The notes beneath the pieces are model-generated. The model had not been told where the DNA came from, searched no databases, and worked only from the letters and a program-made list of their open reading frames with translations. Below, one piece after another: positions 26,546-35,363 of a stretch of 64,000 nucleotides of DNA. Positions within the stretch are counted from its first letter, which is position 1; each line of letters starts with the position of its first letter. The stretch is taken from assembly GCA_903831295.1 (NCBI GenBank), contig CAIKXA010000010.1, positions 29,345-93,344 of the forward strand, read 5' to 3'. Source of the DNA: an uncultured bacterium. Lineage in GTDB: Bacteria; Planctomycetota; Phycisphaerae; Phycisphaerales; SM1A02. A program made the position numbers and the translations under genes.

Positions 26546-28570
26546 TCATTGACCACCACTCTTTGGCGCGGTTGCGTTTGGAGCGGCAGGTGTTGCGGTG
26601 GGGGAACTCTTTGACGCAGCCTTCGCGGCAACGGGTTTCGCCGCCGCCGGTGCGGGAGCAGGCGCAGCCGCAGGAGCTTCCGCGGGCGCGGCGCCACCAC
26701 TCGCCTCAAGTTCCGCAATTCTTCCTTGCATTTTCTTCTTCATGTAATCAAACATGGGTTTCATTTGCGGTGGAACTTGCGCGCTTTGCGCTTCCATTCC
26801 TACTAGACCTTCACGAAGTTCCGCAGGATCAGTGGTCTGCATCAATTGCGCCGCCATTTGCTTGGCGCGGGCGCGCATTGGCGCTGGCAATGCCGCCAAA
26901 TCTGGATCTTCGCCCGCAGGAGCCGCGCCAACCTTGCGCTTGTAAGTGGCAACGCTGCGATTGCTCGCATCAAAGTAGGTTTTAGCCACGCGCTGAATAT
27001 CAGCGGCGGTCACGGCCTGCAATTTCGTTGGCATTGAATTGATTTCCTGCCAGCCCAATGAATTTTCCGCGAAGGCCAATTGCACCAATAGCGAAAAATT
27101 ACTTTGCAAACGACGATAGCTGTCCGCCGCCACTCCATTTTTCACTTTTTGCAATTCACGCTCTGGAACCAACTCATCCTGCAACTTCTTCAGCTCGCCA
27201 TACCACGCTTGCTCAAGTTGCTCTGGCGTGGAGTCGCCTTTGGTTTCCGCGCCAAAAGAAAATGCGCCGGCGTATTTACGACCGTCGTAATTGGCGCGCG
27301 CGCTCGAAGCAATGCTGCTGCCCTCGATCATGGTCTTGTACAAACGACCAGTGCGACCGTTGAGAATCTCGCTCATCATGTCAAGCGCGTAGCCATCCTT
27401 GTGGCCAAGCGCCACGGTGTGATAGCGCACATCCACTTCGGGTTGGAAATCTCCCTCGGCGTTCATGCGTTGCTCCGCCATTTGCTTGGTCTCTAGAGTG
27501 ACCACTTGCGGCGGCTTCACTTTGCCTGTCTCAAGTCGGCCAAAGTATTGCTCAATCTGCGCCTTCACATCGGCGGGTTTGAAATCACCAACAATGATGC
27601 CCACCAAATTATTGGGGCGGTAGTAAGTGTTCCAATATTCCATGGCCCCGTCCATGGTGTAACTATTCAAGTCACTGGTCCAACCAATCACCGGCCAGGA
27701 GTACCCGCTTGAAATCCAGAACATGGCTTCAAACTGCTCTTGAAAGCGGCCAGTTGGCGTGCTTTCGGTGCGCAGTCTGCGCTCCTCATGCACCACGTCG
27801 CGCTCTGAATAAAATTCGCGGAACACGCTGTCCATCAAGCGGTCGCTTTCCATCCACGCCCACAATTCAAATTTATTCGATGGCACATTGATAAAGTAAA
27901 ATGTGAGATCGTTGCTGGTGAAGGCGTTCATGCCGCTGCCGCCGGCCTTGGTGTAGACCTGGTCAAATTCGTCCTTCACAATGCTGGCTTGCGCGGTTTG
28001 CTCAAGTTCCAACTTGGAGATTTGCTTTTGAATGTCATCGGCTTGCCCCTTGCCGGCGTCGGTCTTTGGAACCGCTGCCAAGTCCTTCTTCAATTTGGAA
28101 ATGGCATCGGCCCAAGTTCGGCCTTGTTGCTGGTCCATGGACTTCTTCAATTGCGCGCGCAAGTCCTTCAATTCCGGCGTGTCGTTGTCTGGATTCCACG
28201 GATCATTAATTTCGCCCTTGAAAAACCGGGTGTACTGCGTGGTCCACGCCATCTGATTAATTTGATTGCGCAGCGCCTTCTGTTGCGCGCGGTACTCGGC
28301 GTCCTTCTGTGGATCGAGCGTGCCAATGGTGTTGGTTCCCTTGAACATCATGTGCTCAAAGAAGTGGCTGATGCCAGTGATGCCAGGTCGCTCATTCACC
28401 GAGCCGACTTTGGCGAGCCAGCCAGCAGCGATCACGTTGGGTTGATCGGTGCGCGGAATTAAAAGAAATTTCATGCCGTTTGCAAGAGTGAATTCTTGCA
28501 CATCCACTTGTTGGGCCGAAGCGGTTGCGGCGGCGACTAGAAGTGACGCAAGAACGAGTAGTTGTCTCAT
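26546..28570 (-). CDS. M16 family zinc metallopeptidase, catalytic subunit
   Basis: The start at 28570 has AGGAG 6 bp before it and a signal peptide (MRQLLVLASLLVAAATASAQ); the longer frame to 28723 is not needed. The zinc motif HFFEH is at residues 69-73, and the downstream acidic ligand lies in FYSERDVVHEERR. About 100 residues of charged, partly coiled-coil sequence (AQQKALRNQINQM to EQTAQASIVKDEF) are inserted between them, more than the usual spacing. The second lobe follows. The last 50 residues are Ala/Pro-rich. It probably degrades or processes peptides in the periplasm with the inactive partner encoded next. Confidence 0.92.
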   Translation of the reverse strand: MRQLLVLASLLVAAATASAQQVDVQEFTLANGMKFLLIPRTDQPNVIAAGWLAKVGSVNERPGITGISHFFEHMMFKGTNTIGTLDPQKDAEYRAQQKALRNQINQMAWTTQYTRFFKGEINDPWNPDNDTPELKDLRAQLKKSMDQQQGRTWADAISKLKKDLAAVPKTDAGKGQADDIQKQISKLELEQTAQASIVKDEFDQVYTKAGGSGMNAFTSNDLTFYFINVPSNKFELWAWMESDRLMDSVFREFYSERDVVHEERRLRTESTPTGRFQEQFEAMFWISSGYSWPVIGWTSDLNSYTMDGAMEYWNTYYRPNNLVGIIVGDFKPADVKAQIEQYFGRLETGKVKPPQVVTLETKQMAEQRMNAEGDFQPEVDVRYHTVALGHKDGYALDMMSEILNGRTGRLYKTMIEGSSIASSARANYDGRKYAGAFSFGAETKGDSTPEQLEQAWYGELKKLQDELVPERELQKVKNGVAADSYRRLQSNFSLLVQLAFAENSLGWQEINSMPTKLQAVTAADIQRVAKTYFDASNRSVATYKRKVGAAPAGEDPDLAALPAPMRARAKQMAAQLMQTTDPAELREGLVGMEAQSAQVPPQMKPMFDYMKKKMQGRIAELEASGGAAPAEAPAAAPAPAPAAAKPVAAKAASKSSPTATPAAPNATAPKSGGQ

Positions 28571-28723
28571 GAAATTCTCCTGAATGAACGTAATTGAATG
28601 TTGGAAAATACCGAAGCGCCGAAATTGGCGGATTTGGATGATATACGGACTTTCAACTTGCCAAATTGCAATTTCCTGCAAAAGATTCTTGGACACTTGC
28701 GGTTGCGGGGGTATCCTTATCAC

Positions 28724-30580
28724 ATGTTAAAGACCCAAATGATGGTGGTGATATGTATCGTTCTTGGATGGGCTGCTTCGGCGTCCGCCCAACTTCGAGT
28801 AATGCATTACAACATCGCTGGATATCAAGGTGATGATGCGGCTCTCAAAGACGTTCTTGCGGCCATGCATGCCGACAACAAAATGGGTTGGGCGCAACCG
28901 GTTGATATTTTTCTTTTCAACGAAGTTAACAACACAGCTTGGCCAAAAATTATCGCCGCGGTCAACGCATCGGCGCCAGCTGGCGTGACATACACCGCTG
29001 GAACATATACCTCAGCGAGTGGAGAAACTTCCGCCTCTGGCGCGCAAGCAATGTTTTATCGTTCCGACACGTTGACAGAAATCACAAGTGGCCACGCGGA
29101 TATTTTTTCGGGCGCAAGCCGCTACTGTGATCGTTGGCAAATGCAAATCAAGGGTTACACATCTGCCTTGTCAAAGTTTTATGTGTACGGCGCGCATTTG
29201 AAAGCCAGCACGGGTAGCGCCAATGAGGAGACTCGCCGCACAGGCATGGTGGCCATTCGCGCCAACGCCGACGCTCTGGGTGTTGGCGTTCCAATCATCT
29301 ATACAGGTGATTTTAATTTTTACAACAACACTGAAACTGGATATATCGCTCTAACCGCCGCGGGTAATGGTAAAGGCGTTGATCCTTATGGAAATGGAAA
29401 TTGGACTGGCAGTTCGAATTCATGGAAGCAAACACAAGCTCCGATGATTGTCGGGTACAACGGAATGGTTGGCGGCGGTTTGAATGATCGATTTGATTTC
29501 ATTGTTCCAAGTCTTGGCGCAGCCGATGGCAAAGGTATTTCCGCAATGACCAGCACCATGCGCGTGCCTGGCAACGACGGCAACCACTACAACATTGACA
29601 TCAACGCTGGAAATAACACGTATTACCCCACGGAAATCGCTCGTTCCAATCTCTTGGCGGACAACTTGGGCATGGCCAGCGACCACGTTGCGCAACTCAT
29701 GGAGTTTCAAGTGCCAGCCAAAATGTCGGCGTCGCTTGTCAGCGCGCCAACACGAGTGATTAAGGGCGCCCTTGCTTCAATAGAAGTGAAAGTGCAAAAT
29801 GTCGCGCCGTATTTTTCAAGCACAGGTGTTGATCCATTGGTGTTCGCCGTGGCATGCACCGGCAGTGTCAGTGGAACCGCAACCGGAACCGCGCCACTTT
29901 TGCCAAGTTCAATCAGCAAATTTGTCACGCTCACCACCTCGGTTGTTGGAACTGTCACTGGCTCAGTGAATGTGACAAGCACAAACGAGGGGGTGGAAAG
30001 TCCATCCATCGCGTTGCCAGTTTCCGCGCAAGTGATTCGCGCCAGCAATCCAACACTCAATTCAATCACGGATGTGGACAGCGTGAGTTTGTCATTGAAT
30101 ACTCAGCCCAACCTTGGCGCCGTCACTGTGGATGCGGGCGTGCGTAATTATTTGTACGACGCCAACCAAGCCAAGCTTGATGTTGATAGTGTTTCGTTTA
30201 CGGGAACAGCCGCAAGCCGCATGTCATTGACGTCAGGTCTGGGCGCGGGCTTGACCACAGGCACGCGCACGCTTCGGTTTGCCTTCAATAGCAATGGAGT
30301 GGCCGCTGGAACGTATGCCGCTGTTGCGACCGTGATCACAAGCGACGAGGATCTTCTTGGCGCGACAAATCGTCCTGTCATCGTCAATCTCAGCGTGGTT
30401 GTTGGCTCGGGCGTGTTCGGCGATATCAGCGGCGATGGTTCTGTGAATAGCAGTGATTTGGGCTTCGTACTTTCGGATTACGGCGATTGTATTGCTGGCG
30501 CTCCCTGTATCTCCGACCTGAATGGCGACAATGTTGTCGATTCAGCGGATGTTGGTTTGGTGCTTGGCGCATTCAACTAA
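28724..30580 (+). CDS. Secreted endonuclease/exonuclease/phosphatase-family protein with dockerin-like tail
   Basis: The 618-residue protein starts at ATG 28724 with a leader ending ASASAQ. The catalytic domain (about residues 22-330) begins LRVMHYNIAGYQGDD and has the metal-binding glutamate in FLFNEVNN, the His in VYGAHLKAS, the TGDFNFY motif and the final ASDHVAQL. This is the EEP fold shared by DNase I, sphingomyelinases and ExeM-type nucleases. Two beta-rich, Ig/CARDB-like regions follow. The tail (from about 30418) has paired GDISGDGSVNSSDLGFVLSD and DLNGDNVVDSADVGLVLGA repeats, the calcium-binding dockerin pattern common in planctomycetes. Nucleic acid as substrate is likely but unproven. 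Confidence 0.88.
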   Translation: MLKTQMMVVICIVLGWAASASAQLRVMHYNIAGYQGDDAALKDVLAAMHADNKMGWAQPVDIFLFNEVNNTAWPKIIAAVNASAPAGVTYTAGTYTSASGETSASGAQAMFYRSDTLTEITSGHADIFSGASRYCDRWQMQIKGYTSALSKFYVYGAHLKASTGSANEETRRTGMVAIRANADALGVGVPIIYTGDFNFYNNTETGYIALTAAGNGKGVDPYGNGNWTGSSNSWKQTQAPMIVGYNGMVGGGLNDRFDFIVPSLGAADGKGISAMTSTMRVPGNDGNHYNIDINAGNNTYYPTEIARSNLLADNLGMASDHVAQLMEFQVPAKMSASLVSAPTRVIKGALASIEVKVQNVAPYFSSTGVDPLVFAVACTGSVSGTATGTAPLLPSSISKFVTLTTSVVGTVTGSVNVTSTNEGVESPSIALPVSAQVIRASNPTLNSITDVDSVSLSLNTQPNLGAVTVDAGVRNYLYDANQAKLDVDSVSFTGTAASRMSLTSGLGAGLTTGTRTLRFAFNSNGVAAGTYAAVATVITSDEDLLGATNRPVIVNLSVVVGSGVFGDISGDGSVNSSDLGFVLSDYGDCIAGAPCISDLNGDNVVDSADVGLVLGAFN

Positions 30581-30740
30581 GCGGCCGTTATTTTTTTGGG
30601 CGCGCAATTCGCCTAAACCATATCTAAATACAAACCAAATATTTTTCTGACCAAACCTAAATGGAAAGGGTTGTTTTCTGATGCACAATAATCTGACGTT
30701 CATACATAAACGAATTTCATCGCCATCAAAAGGAAACAAT

Positions 30741-32480
30741 ATGCAAGACGTAAAGAAGTCGTTCGACAATGTAATCGCCCTTTCTTTGTCGGCAATGTTT
30801 GCAAGTCAAGTGATGGCGGGGGGGCTGATTTTGAACGAGTACAACGGGGTTGGCTCCACCAAGTTTCTCACGGAAGTGATTGGTGATGTTGACAAGGGTG
30901 TTGATTCATATTTCGGTCGCGTGCTTGGCAATGGTGGCAACTGGATTGAATTGATTGTCACGCTAGATCATCTCGATGTCCGCGGCTGGAAATTGCTATG
31001 GGCCGAAAGCTTGAATACGGCCACCAACGGAACAGATCTTTGGTATGGCAACGGCGCGGTTGAGCAAGGAATTATCACGTTCTCCAACAACGCCGCTTGG
31101 AGCGATTTGCGCGCGGGAACAATCATCACAGTCTGTGAGTTCGACGCCTCAAATCCCGCTGGCGCCAAAAATGATGACTTCACATTTGATCCATGCAACG
31201 GTGATTGGTGGATCAATGCCCACACTTTCAACAATCCAACCTATTTCACCACCACCACCAACAAAACCCTTGATGTTCCCGGTAATTTCAGCACGGGGAA
31301 CAACGCTTGGTTGATGGAAATCCGAGACGCCGCCAACACAGTGGTTACTCCGGCCTGCGGCGAAGGCGGACCCATCTGGGGAGGAAGCGGCGTGAGTAGC
31401 ACAGAGATTGGCAAACTCGAAGCGCAACCCACCGCCGACATCACCAACGCCTCGTATGACGACGGCGACAATTCTTCATTTGGTTCACCAAACTCTTGGA
31501 AGGATGCGATCTTTGTCACGTGCAAAGTACATCAGGATTTGGCCACATTGCGCGCTCCGGCGCTTGCCGACTGCGCCTCATGCACGTCAATGTTTTTAAA
31601 TGAATACAACGCGGTGACGTCCGCTGGATATTTAAACGGCGGCACCTTTGAAGTGGACGCCGATGGAGGCGCATCCGCGGACACGCACTTTGGCCGCGTG
31701 CTTGGCAACGGCGGCAACTGGATGGAGTTTGTGGTGGTGATTGATTGCCTAGATCTTCGCGGCTGGACATTGGCGTGGGAACAAGTTGTTGTTGGCGGCA
31801 CTTCTGGAACGATCACATTTGGACAATCAAACGCTCTGTCCTGCATTCCATCCGGCACCATCATCACAATCATCGAGAACAACGCAAGCAATGGCGGCGC
31901 TGACACGGATTTGTCCGTGGACATTGCAGGCGGAGATCGTTGGATGAATATCGTGAGTGACGATTCATCGATTATTGCGACAACCACCAGCACCAAAATA
32001 GGCGCTGGATTTGGCTCTTTTTCAACAAGTAATGACGAATTTGCGGTATCCATCAAAAACGCCAGCGGCGCAATTGTTGCCGGTCCATTTGGCGAAGGCT
32101 CGGTGGGATATTTCCTTGGCAGTGTTGGCACGGACGATGTGTGCCGCCTAGAAGAAGATCCCTCGACTCACATTTCGTCAGTCAGTGACTTTGATGACAC
32201 CGCGCGCTTCAGCACATTTGGCGCGCCAAATCAATGGGCGAATTGTCCCGATGATGCAACGGTGATCTCGCAGAATTTCTCCGCGCTAGGCGAGGGCGTG
32301 TGTCGGGTTTGGGATCCAGGGGATTTTGATCAAAGCGGAGGCGTGGACAGCGCCGACATCGGAACATTGCTTGGATCTTTTGGGCAGTGCCCGCAATCGG
32401 GACCGTGCCCCACGGATTTAAATCAAGACGGTGTCACCGACTCGGCTGATCTTGGATCTCTTCTGAGTTCAATCAACTGA
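30741..32480 (+). CDS. Secreted protein with two lamin-tail-like repeats and a dockerin-like tail
   Basis: AAGGA about 8 bp before the ATG at 30741 fixes the start; the frame opens earlier at 30681. After a signal peptide ending QVMA come two homologous modules of about 250 residues. The first begins LILNEYNGVG and the second SMFLNEYNAV. Each contains FGRVLGNGGNW(I/M)E followed by LD-R-GW-L. The 'I-N-E ... W-E-L ... gW-L' pattern is that of lamin-tail (LTD) domains. The last 55 residues carry two dockerin-like calcium repeats. LTD domains often accompany EEP nucleases, and such a nuclease is encoded just upstream. A TGATG overlap couples it to the next gene. Confidence 0.75.
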   Translation: MQDVKKSFDNVIALSLSAMFASQVMAGGLILNEYNGVGSTKFLTEVIGDVDKGVDSYFGRVLGNGGNWIELIVTLDHLDVRGWKLLWAESLNTATNGTDLWYGNGAVEQGIITFSNNAAWSDLRAGTIITVCEFDASNPAGAKNDDFTFDPCNGDWWINAHTFNNPTYFTTTTNKTLDVPGNFSTGNNAWLMEIRDAANTVVTPACGEGGPIWGGSGVSSTEIGKLEAQPTADITNASYDDGDNSSFGSPNSWKDAIFVTCKVHQDLATLRAPALADCASCTSMFLNEYNAVTSAGYLNGGTFEVDADGGASADTHFGRVLGNGGNWMEFVVVIDCLDLRGWTLAWEQVVVGGTSGTITFGQSNALSCIPSGTIITIIENNASNGGADTDLSVDIAGGDRWMNIVSDDSSIIATTTSTKIGAGFGSFSTSNDEFAVSIKNASGAIVAGPFGEGSVGYFLGSVGTDDVCRLEEDPSTHISSVSDFDDTARFSTFGAPNQWANCPDDATVISQNFSALGEGVCRVWDPGDFDQSGGVDSADIGTLLGSFGQCPQSGPCPTDLNQDGVTDSADLGSLLSSIN

Positions 32481-33457
32481 TGCACGCGCAACACCCAATT
32501 CAAATTACACCGCGGCGTCAACAGCGTGCGGCATTCACATTGATCGAATTGCTGATCGTTGTCGCCATCATCGCGTTGTTGCTGGGCTTGCTTATTCCAA
32601 CGGTGAACCACGTGCGAACGCGCGCCAAGGAAATGGTGAGCCAAAACAACATGAAGCAATGGGGCGTTGGGTTTGTCAACTTCGCCACTGAACGCAAGAG
32701 CATGCTGCCATGGGAAGGCGAGAAAGACGCCAATCAAATGCCGCGAAATTTGGCTGATCGCCAGCGTTGGTGGGCAAATGTGGTTCCGCCATATGTCGAT
32801 CAACCGGCGTACGCGGACATGGCTTCGTTGGATGGCGCGATTCCAGTGCCACCGAGTGGTGGTTCAATTTTTATTGATCCATCCGCGCAAACTCCTTCGG
32901 GATTTAGCAGCGGTCAGAGCGTGTTCACGGGTTGGACTATTCCAAATTCAAAGGCCAAATTTTTCTTTTGCTATGTGCCAAACTCAAATTTAAACAACAC
33001 CATCGAGGCGCAGATGGATGCGCTTCCGCCAACGGACGAGCGCAGCACCGCGAAAAAATTTGATCCTAAAACAACGGCCGTCACTTCCGATTGGATCGAC
33101 GCTCGGCGCATGCGTTTGAGCCGCATGAAAAAACCCGCGCTTACGGCGGTGCTGATGGAGATGCGCACAACTCCAGAAGAGCTCAACGGAGCTGGCAAGA
33201 AAGATGGAAAGGCGCCTGAGTTTTGGCATCCGTATTACGGCGAGGCGCTCAATCGCCACCGTGGTGATTGGCAACGATTCTCCGCGCGGCACAGAAATGG
33301 CGGACACTTTCTGTATGGCGACGGTCACGTGGACTGGTACGAGAATCTGGTGGCCTGCACGCCCGCGGGCGGCAGCGAGCCATCAAAAGAAAAAAACGTG
33401 GACTTCAATCGGGCTGATTTGATTTGGGATCCGCTGGGTCCTTCATACAAGGATTGA
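32480..33457 (+). CDS. Pseudopilin-like protein with H-X9-DG motif
   Basis: The N-terminus has the type IV pilin/pseudopilin signal RAAFTLIELLIVVAIIALLL, cut by prepilin peptidase before Phe, although the residue before the cut is Ala and not the usual Gly. The long globular part ends with RHRNGGHFLYGDGHVDW, in which His is followed after exactly nine residues by Asp-Gly. This is the H-X9-DG signature of a large planctomycete/verrucomicrobial family. The ATG overlaps the upstream stop (TGATG), so it is made together with the LTD/dockerin protein. It could act in type II-like secretion or at the surface. No secretion genes are adjacent. Confidence 0.88.
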   Translation: MHAQHPIQITPRRQQRAAFTLIELLIVVAIIALLLGLLIPTVNHVRTRAKEMVSQNNMKQWGVGFVNFATERKSMLPWEGEKDANQMPRNLADRQRWWANVVPPYVDQPAYADMASLDGAIPVPPSGGSIFIDPSAQTPSGFSSGQSVFTGWTIPNSKAKFFFCYVPNSNLNNTIEAQMDALPPTDERSTAKKFDPKTTAVTSDWIDARRMRLSRMKKPALTAVLMEMRTTPEELNGAGKKDGKAPEFWHPYYGEALNRHRGDWQRFSARHRNGGHFLYGDGHVDWYENLVACTPAGGSEPSKEKNVDFNRADLIWDPLGPSYKD

Positions 33458-33480
33458 TTCCAAGAGCAAGCAAAATCTTT

Positions 33481-33536
33481 ATTGCGGGGGAATTGCAGCC
33501 GCAATTATGCTGGCTTTGAATGCTGTAATTCAAAGC
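33481..33536. other. Two adjacent hairpins between pseudopilin gene and tRNA-Cys
   Basis: ATTGCGG (33481-33487) pairs with CCGCAAT around an 11-nt loop. Next to it GCTTTGAAT (33513-33521) pairs perfectly with ATTCAAAGC (33528-33536) around GCTGTA. Neither is followed by a long T-run. They lie downstream of both converging transcripts and may stop or trim them. Confidence 0.35.
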
Positions 33537-33557
33537 AATTTGCTCGAAATCAGTGAA

Positions 33558-33631
33558 AGGCCGAGGTGGGATTTGAACCCACGAATCACGGATTTGCAAT
33601 CCGTTCCCTTAGGCCACTTGGGTACTCGGCC
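33558..33631 (-). tRNA. tRNA-Cys (anticodon GCA)
   Basis: Read on the - strand the cloverleaf is complete. The 7-bp acceptor is GGCCGAG with CTCGGCC, and the D-stem is CCC/GGG. The anticodon stem ACGGA/TCCGT holds loop TTGCAAA, giving anticodon GCA. The T-stem GTGGG/CCCAC has loop TTCAAAT, and the discriminator base is T, as expected for tRNA-Cys. CCA is not encoded. The gene is a singleton. Confidence 0.96.
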
Positions 33632-33672
33632 GAGACCGTATCCTTGCACCGAACGCCTGTCGCGTCAACGCA

Positions 33673-34824
33673 ATGAGCACTTTAATTTGCAAATCTTTTG
33701 GAATCATTTTAGGAGCGGCGATTTTTTCGCAAGCCCTGATGCCCCATGCGCAAGCGCAAGCCATAAAGCCCGCCACCGCGCCGCCACAACAGGCGCAAAC
33801 TTTCGCGCCGCAATCGGTTTCGCCAGTGGCGACGCCTGTTGTTGCGCCAACCGCGGCGCCACCAATCGCGGCAACTTCCACGATCGCGACTCAAGCTAGC
33901 ACGTTGAAAATTACGCAACGTCCGCCGTTGTTGCCCGAAGGTGCGTTCCTTACTCAAGTCCCTGGAGCTCTTGAGCCAAGCGAAGGCGATCGTGGTTGGG
34001 TGTTTCGATTTAGGGATTCATTTCAAGGCGAACCAGATCGCGTGGTTCAACTGCTTCCGTCGATCACGTTGGCGGACATGATTCGCAATCGATCAATGGC
34101 GCCTTCGGGAGCGATTTCTAAATTTCTACTCACAGGCCGCGTGACTTTGTATCACGGCGAGAATTTTGTCATGCCACTTTTCGCCACCACCCTGAGTGAA
34201 TTTCCAGCGCGTCAATCAAGGCCAACGATGGCGCCGCCTGGAGCGTGGTATGGCTCCAGCGAAGCGGTGGCTCTGGCGCAAAGCAACAATCAATCGGCGA
34301 ATGAGGCCAGCCAAAATCAAACGCGGGCCATGGTGCGCCGCGCGTTTCTTTCAATCGCATCTCCATTGTCGCCCGAGGCGTTGGCGGCGGAGCAATCTCA
34401 AAAACAAAAAATGATCGGCGGCATTTCCGCTCAGGACATTGAGCAGGAACTTGTGGCGCGCGTGGGTGACATTCAACGCTCCATGGACGCCGCGCGCTTG
34501 CCCGCGCTGAATCCCGACGCGCCCAATGACATGAAATGGTTGCAGCCTGGCAGGCGCTTGCAAGATCGACTTGGCACCGTGATGCGCGATCCGGTGAATG
34601 GTGTTTGGCGGTTTGTGTTCGAATCCAGTCGCGGTCGAGTGGGGGAGCGCGAGGCGGAGTTGCTGCCATGCAAGTTGACCGAATCGATTGCCAAGCAAGC
34701 GCAGTCTCTCGGCGGTCTGAATTCCGGCGTTATTTCAGGGGAAATCACCTTGTTTGAGGGGCGGTCCTATTTGCTACCAACAGCATTCGGCCCTTTGCGC
34801 GCCGGAAAATTGTTGACGCGATAA
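33673..34824 (+). CDS. Secreted protein with an internally duplicated module, unknown function
   Basis: This 383-residue protein begins with a signal peptide (about residues 1-29, ending AQAQA) and an Ala/Pro/Thr-rich linker. Two copies of a roughly 63-residue module follow, at about 33994-34185 and 34600-34785. Each reads W-x-F-x-F, a Gly/Arg turn, LLP, a helix, (S)G-I-(S), TL-(Y/F)-x-G, then (M/L)LP-x-F. The helical middle (residues 180-300) joins them. I know of no named domain. The modules suggest a small all-beta fold repeated in one chain. It has no close neighbours on its strand except the cyclophilin gene 59 bp downstream. Confidence 0.7.
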   Translation: MSTLICKSFGIILGAAIFSQALMPHAQAQAIKPATAPPQQAQTFAPQSVSPVATPVVAPTAAPPIAATSTIATQASTLKITQRPPLLPEGAFLTQVPGALEPSEGDRGWVFRFRDSFQGEPDRVVQLLPSITLADMIRNRSMAPSGAISKFLLTGRVTLYHGENFVMPLFATTLSEFPARQSRPTMAPPGAWYGSSEAVALAQSNNQSANEASQNQTRAMVRRAFLSIASPLSPEALAAEQSQKQKMIGGISAQDIEQELVARVGDIQRSMDAARLPALNPDAPNDMKWLQPGRRLQDRLGTVMRDPVNGVWRFVFESSRGRVGEREAELLPCKLTESIAKQAQSLGGLNSGVISGEITLFEGRSYLLPTAFGPLRAGKLLTR

Positions 34825-34883
34825 AAATAATTCAAGACGCGCGTTTTTTTATTTTGAAAAAGTCTTGCTACCCTCAATCGCCT

Positions 34884-35363
34884 ATGGCATATCCAGCAGT
34901 CACCATCAACACGGAACTTGGCGACATTGAAGTTGAGCTTTGGAACGACGTGGCACCCGCGCATGCGGAGAATTTTCTCAAGCTCGCTAAAAAAAGTTTT
35001 TATGATGGACTTATTTTTCACCGCGTCATTTCTGGATTTGTGATTCAAGGGGGTTGCCCCAAAGGCGATGGAACCGGTGGCCCGGGTTGGCAAGTCAAGG
35101 CCGAGTTCAACAAGAAAAAACATATGCCCGGCACATTGAGCATGGCCCGCAGCGCGCATCCTGACAGCGCCGGCAGCCAATTTTTTGTGTGCCTTACGCG
35201 CGAGCAATGTCAGCACTTGGACAATCAATACACGGCGTTTGGTCAAGTCATCAAGGGCATGGATGTTGTGCAAATGATCGCGGCTTTGGAAGTTGATGCA
35301 CGCTCGGGTCGACCACTGAAACCAATCAGCATGAAGCGCGTTATCTCATCTGCGGCGATTTAA
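34884..35363 (+). CDS. Cytoplasmic peptidyl-prolyl cis-trans isomerase, cyclophilin type
   Basis: Start ATG 34884 (MAYPAVTINTELGDIEVELW) gives 159 residues, the usual size of bacterial cyclophilin B; the frame is open from 34854. Active-site segments are FHRVISGFVIQGG (catalytic Arg), GPGWQVKAEF, LSMARSAHPDSAGSQFFV (Gln-Phe pair) and DNQYTAFGQVIKGMD. No signal peptide is seen, so it should act in the cytoplasm. Its last 23 bp overlap the end of the convergent gene, which encodes a second, exported cyclophilin. Confidence 0.93.
   Translation: MAYPAVTINTELGDIEVELWNDVAPAHAENFLKLAKKSFYDGLIFHRVISGFVIQGGCPKGDGTGGPGWQVKAEFNKKKHMPGTLSMARSAHPDSAGSQFFVCLTREQCQHLDNQYTAFGQVIKGMDVVQMIAALEVDARSGRPLKPISMKRVISSAAI

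Noticed and set aside
34825..34883. Possible terminator between the duplicated-module protein and cyclophilin genes
   Set aside because: A run of seven T is present at about 34844-34850, but the preceding GC stem is too weak. CAAGAC/GTCTTG would need a 24-nt loop.
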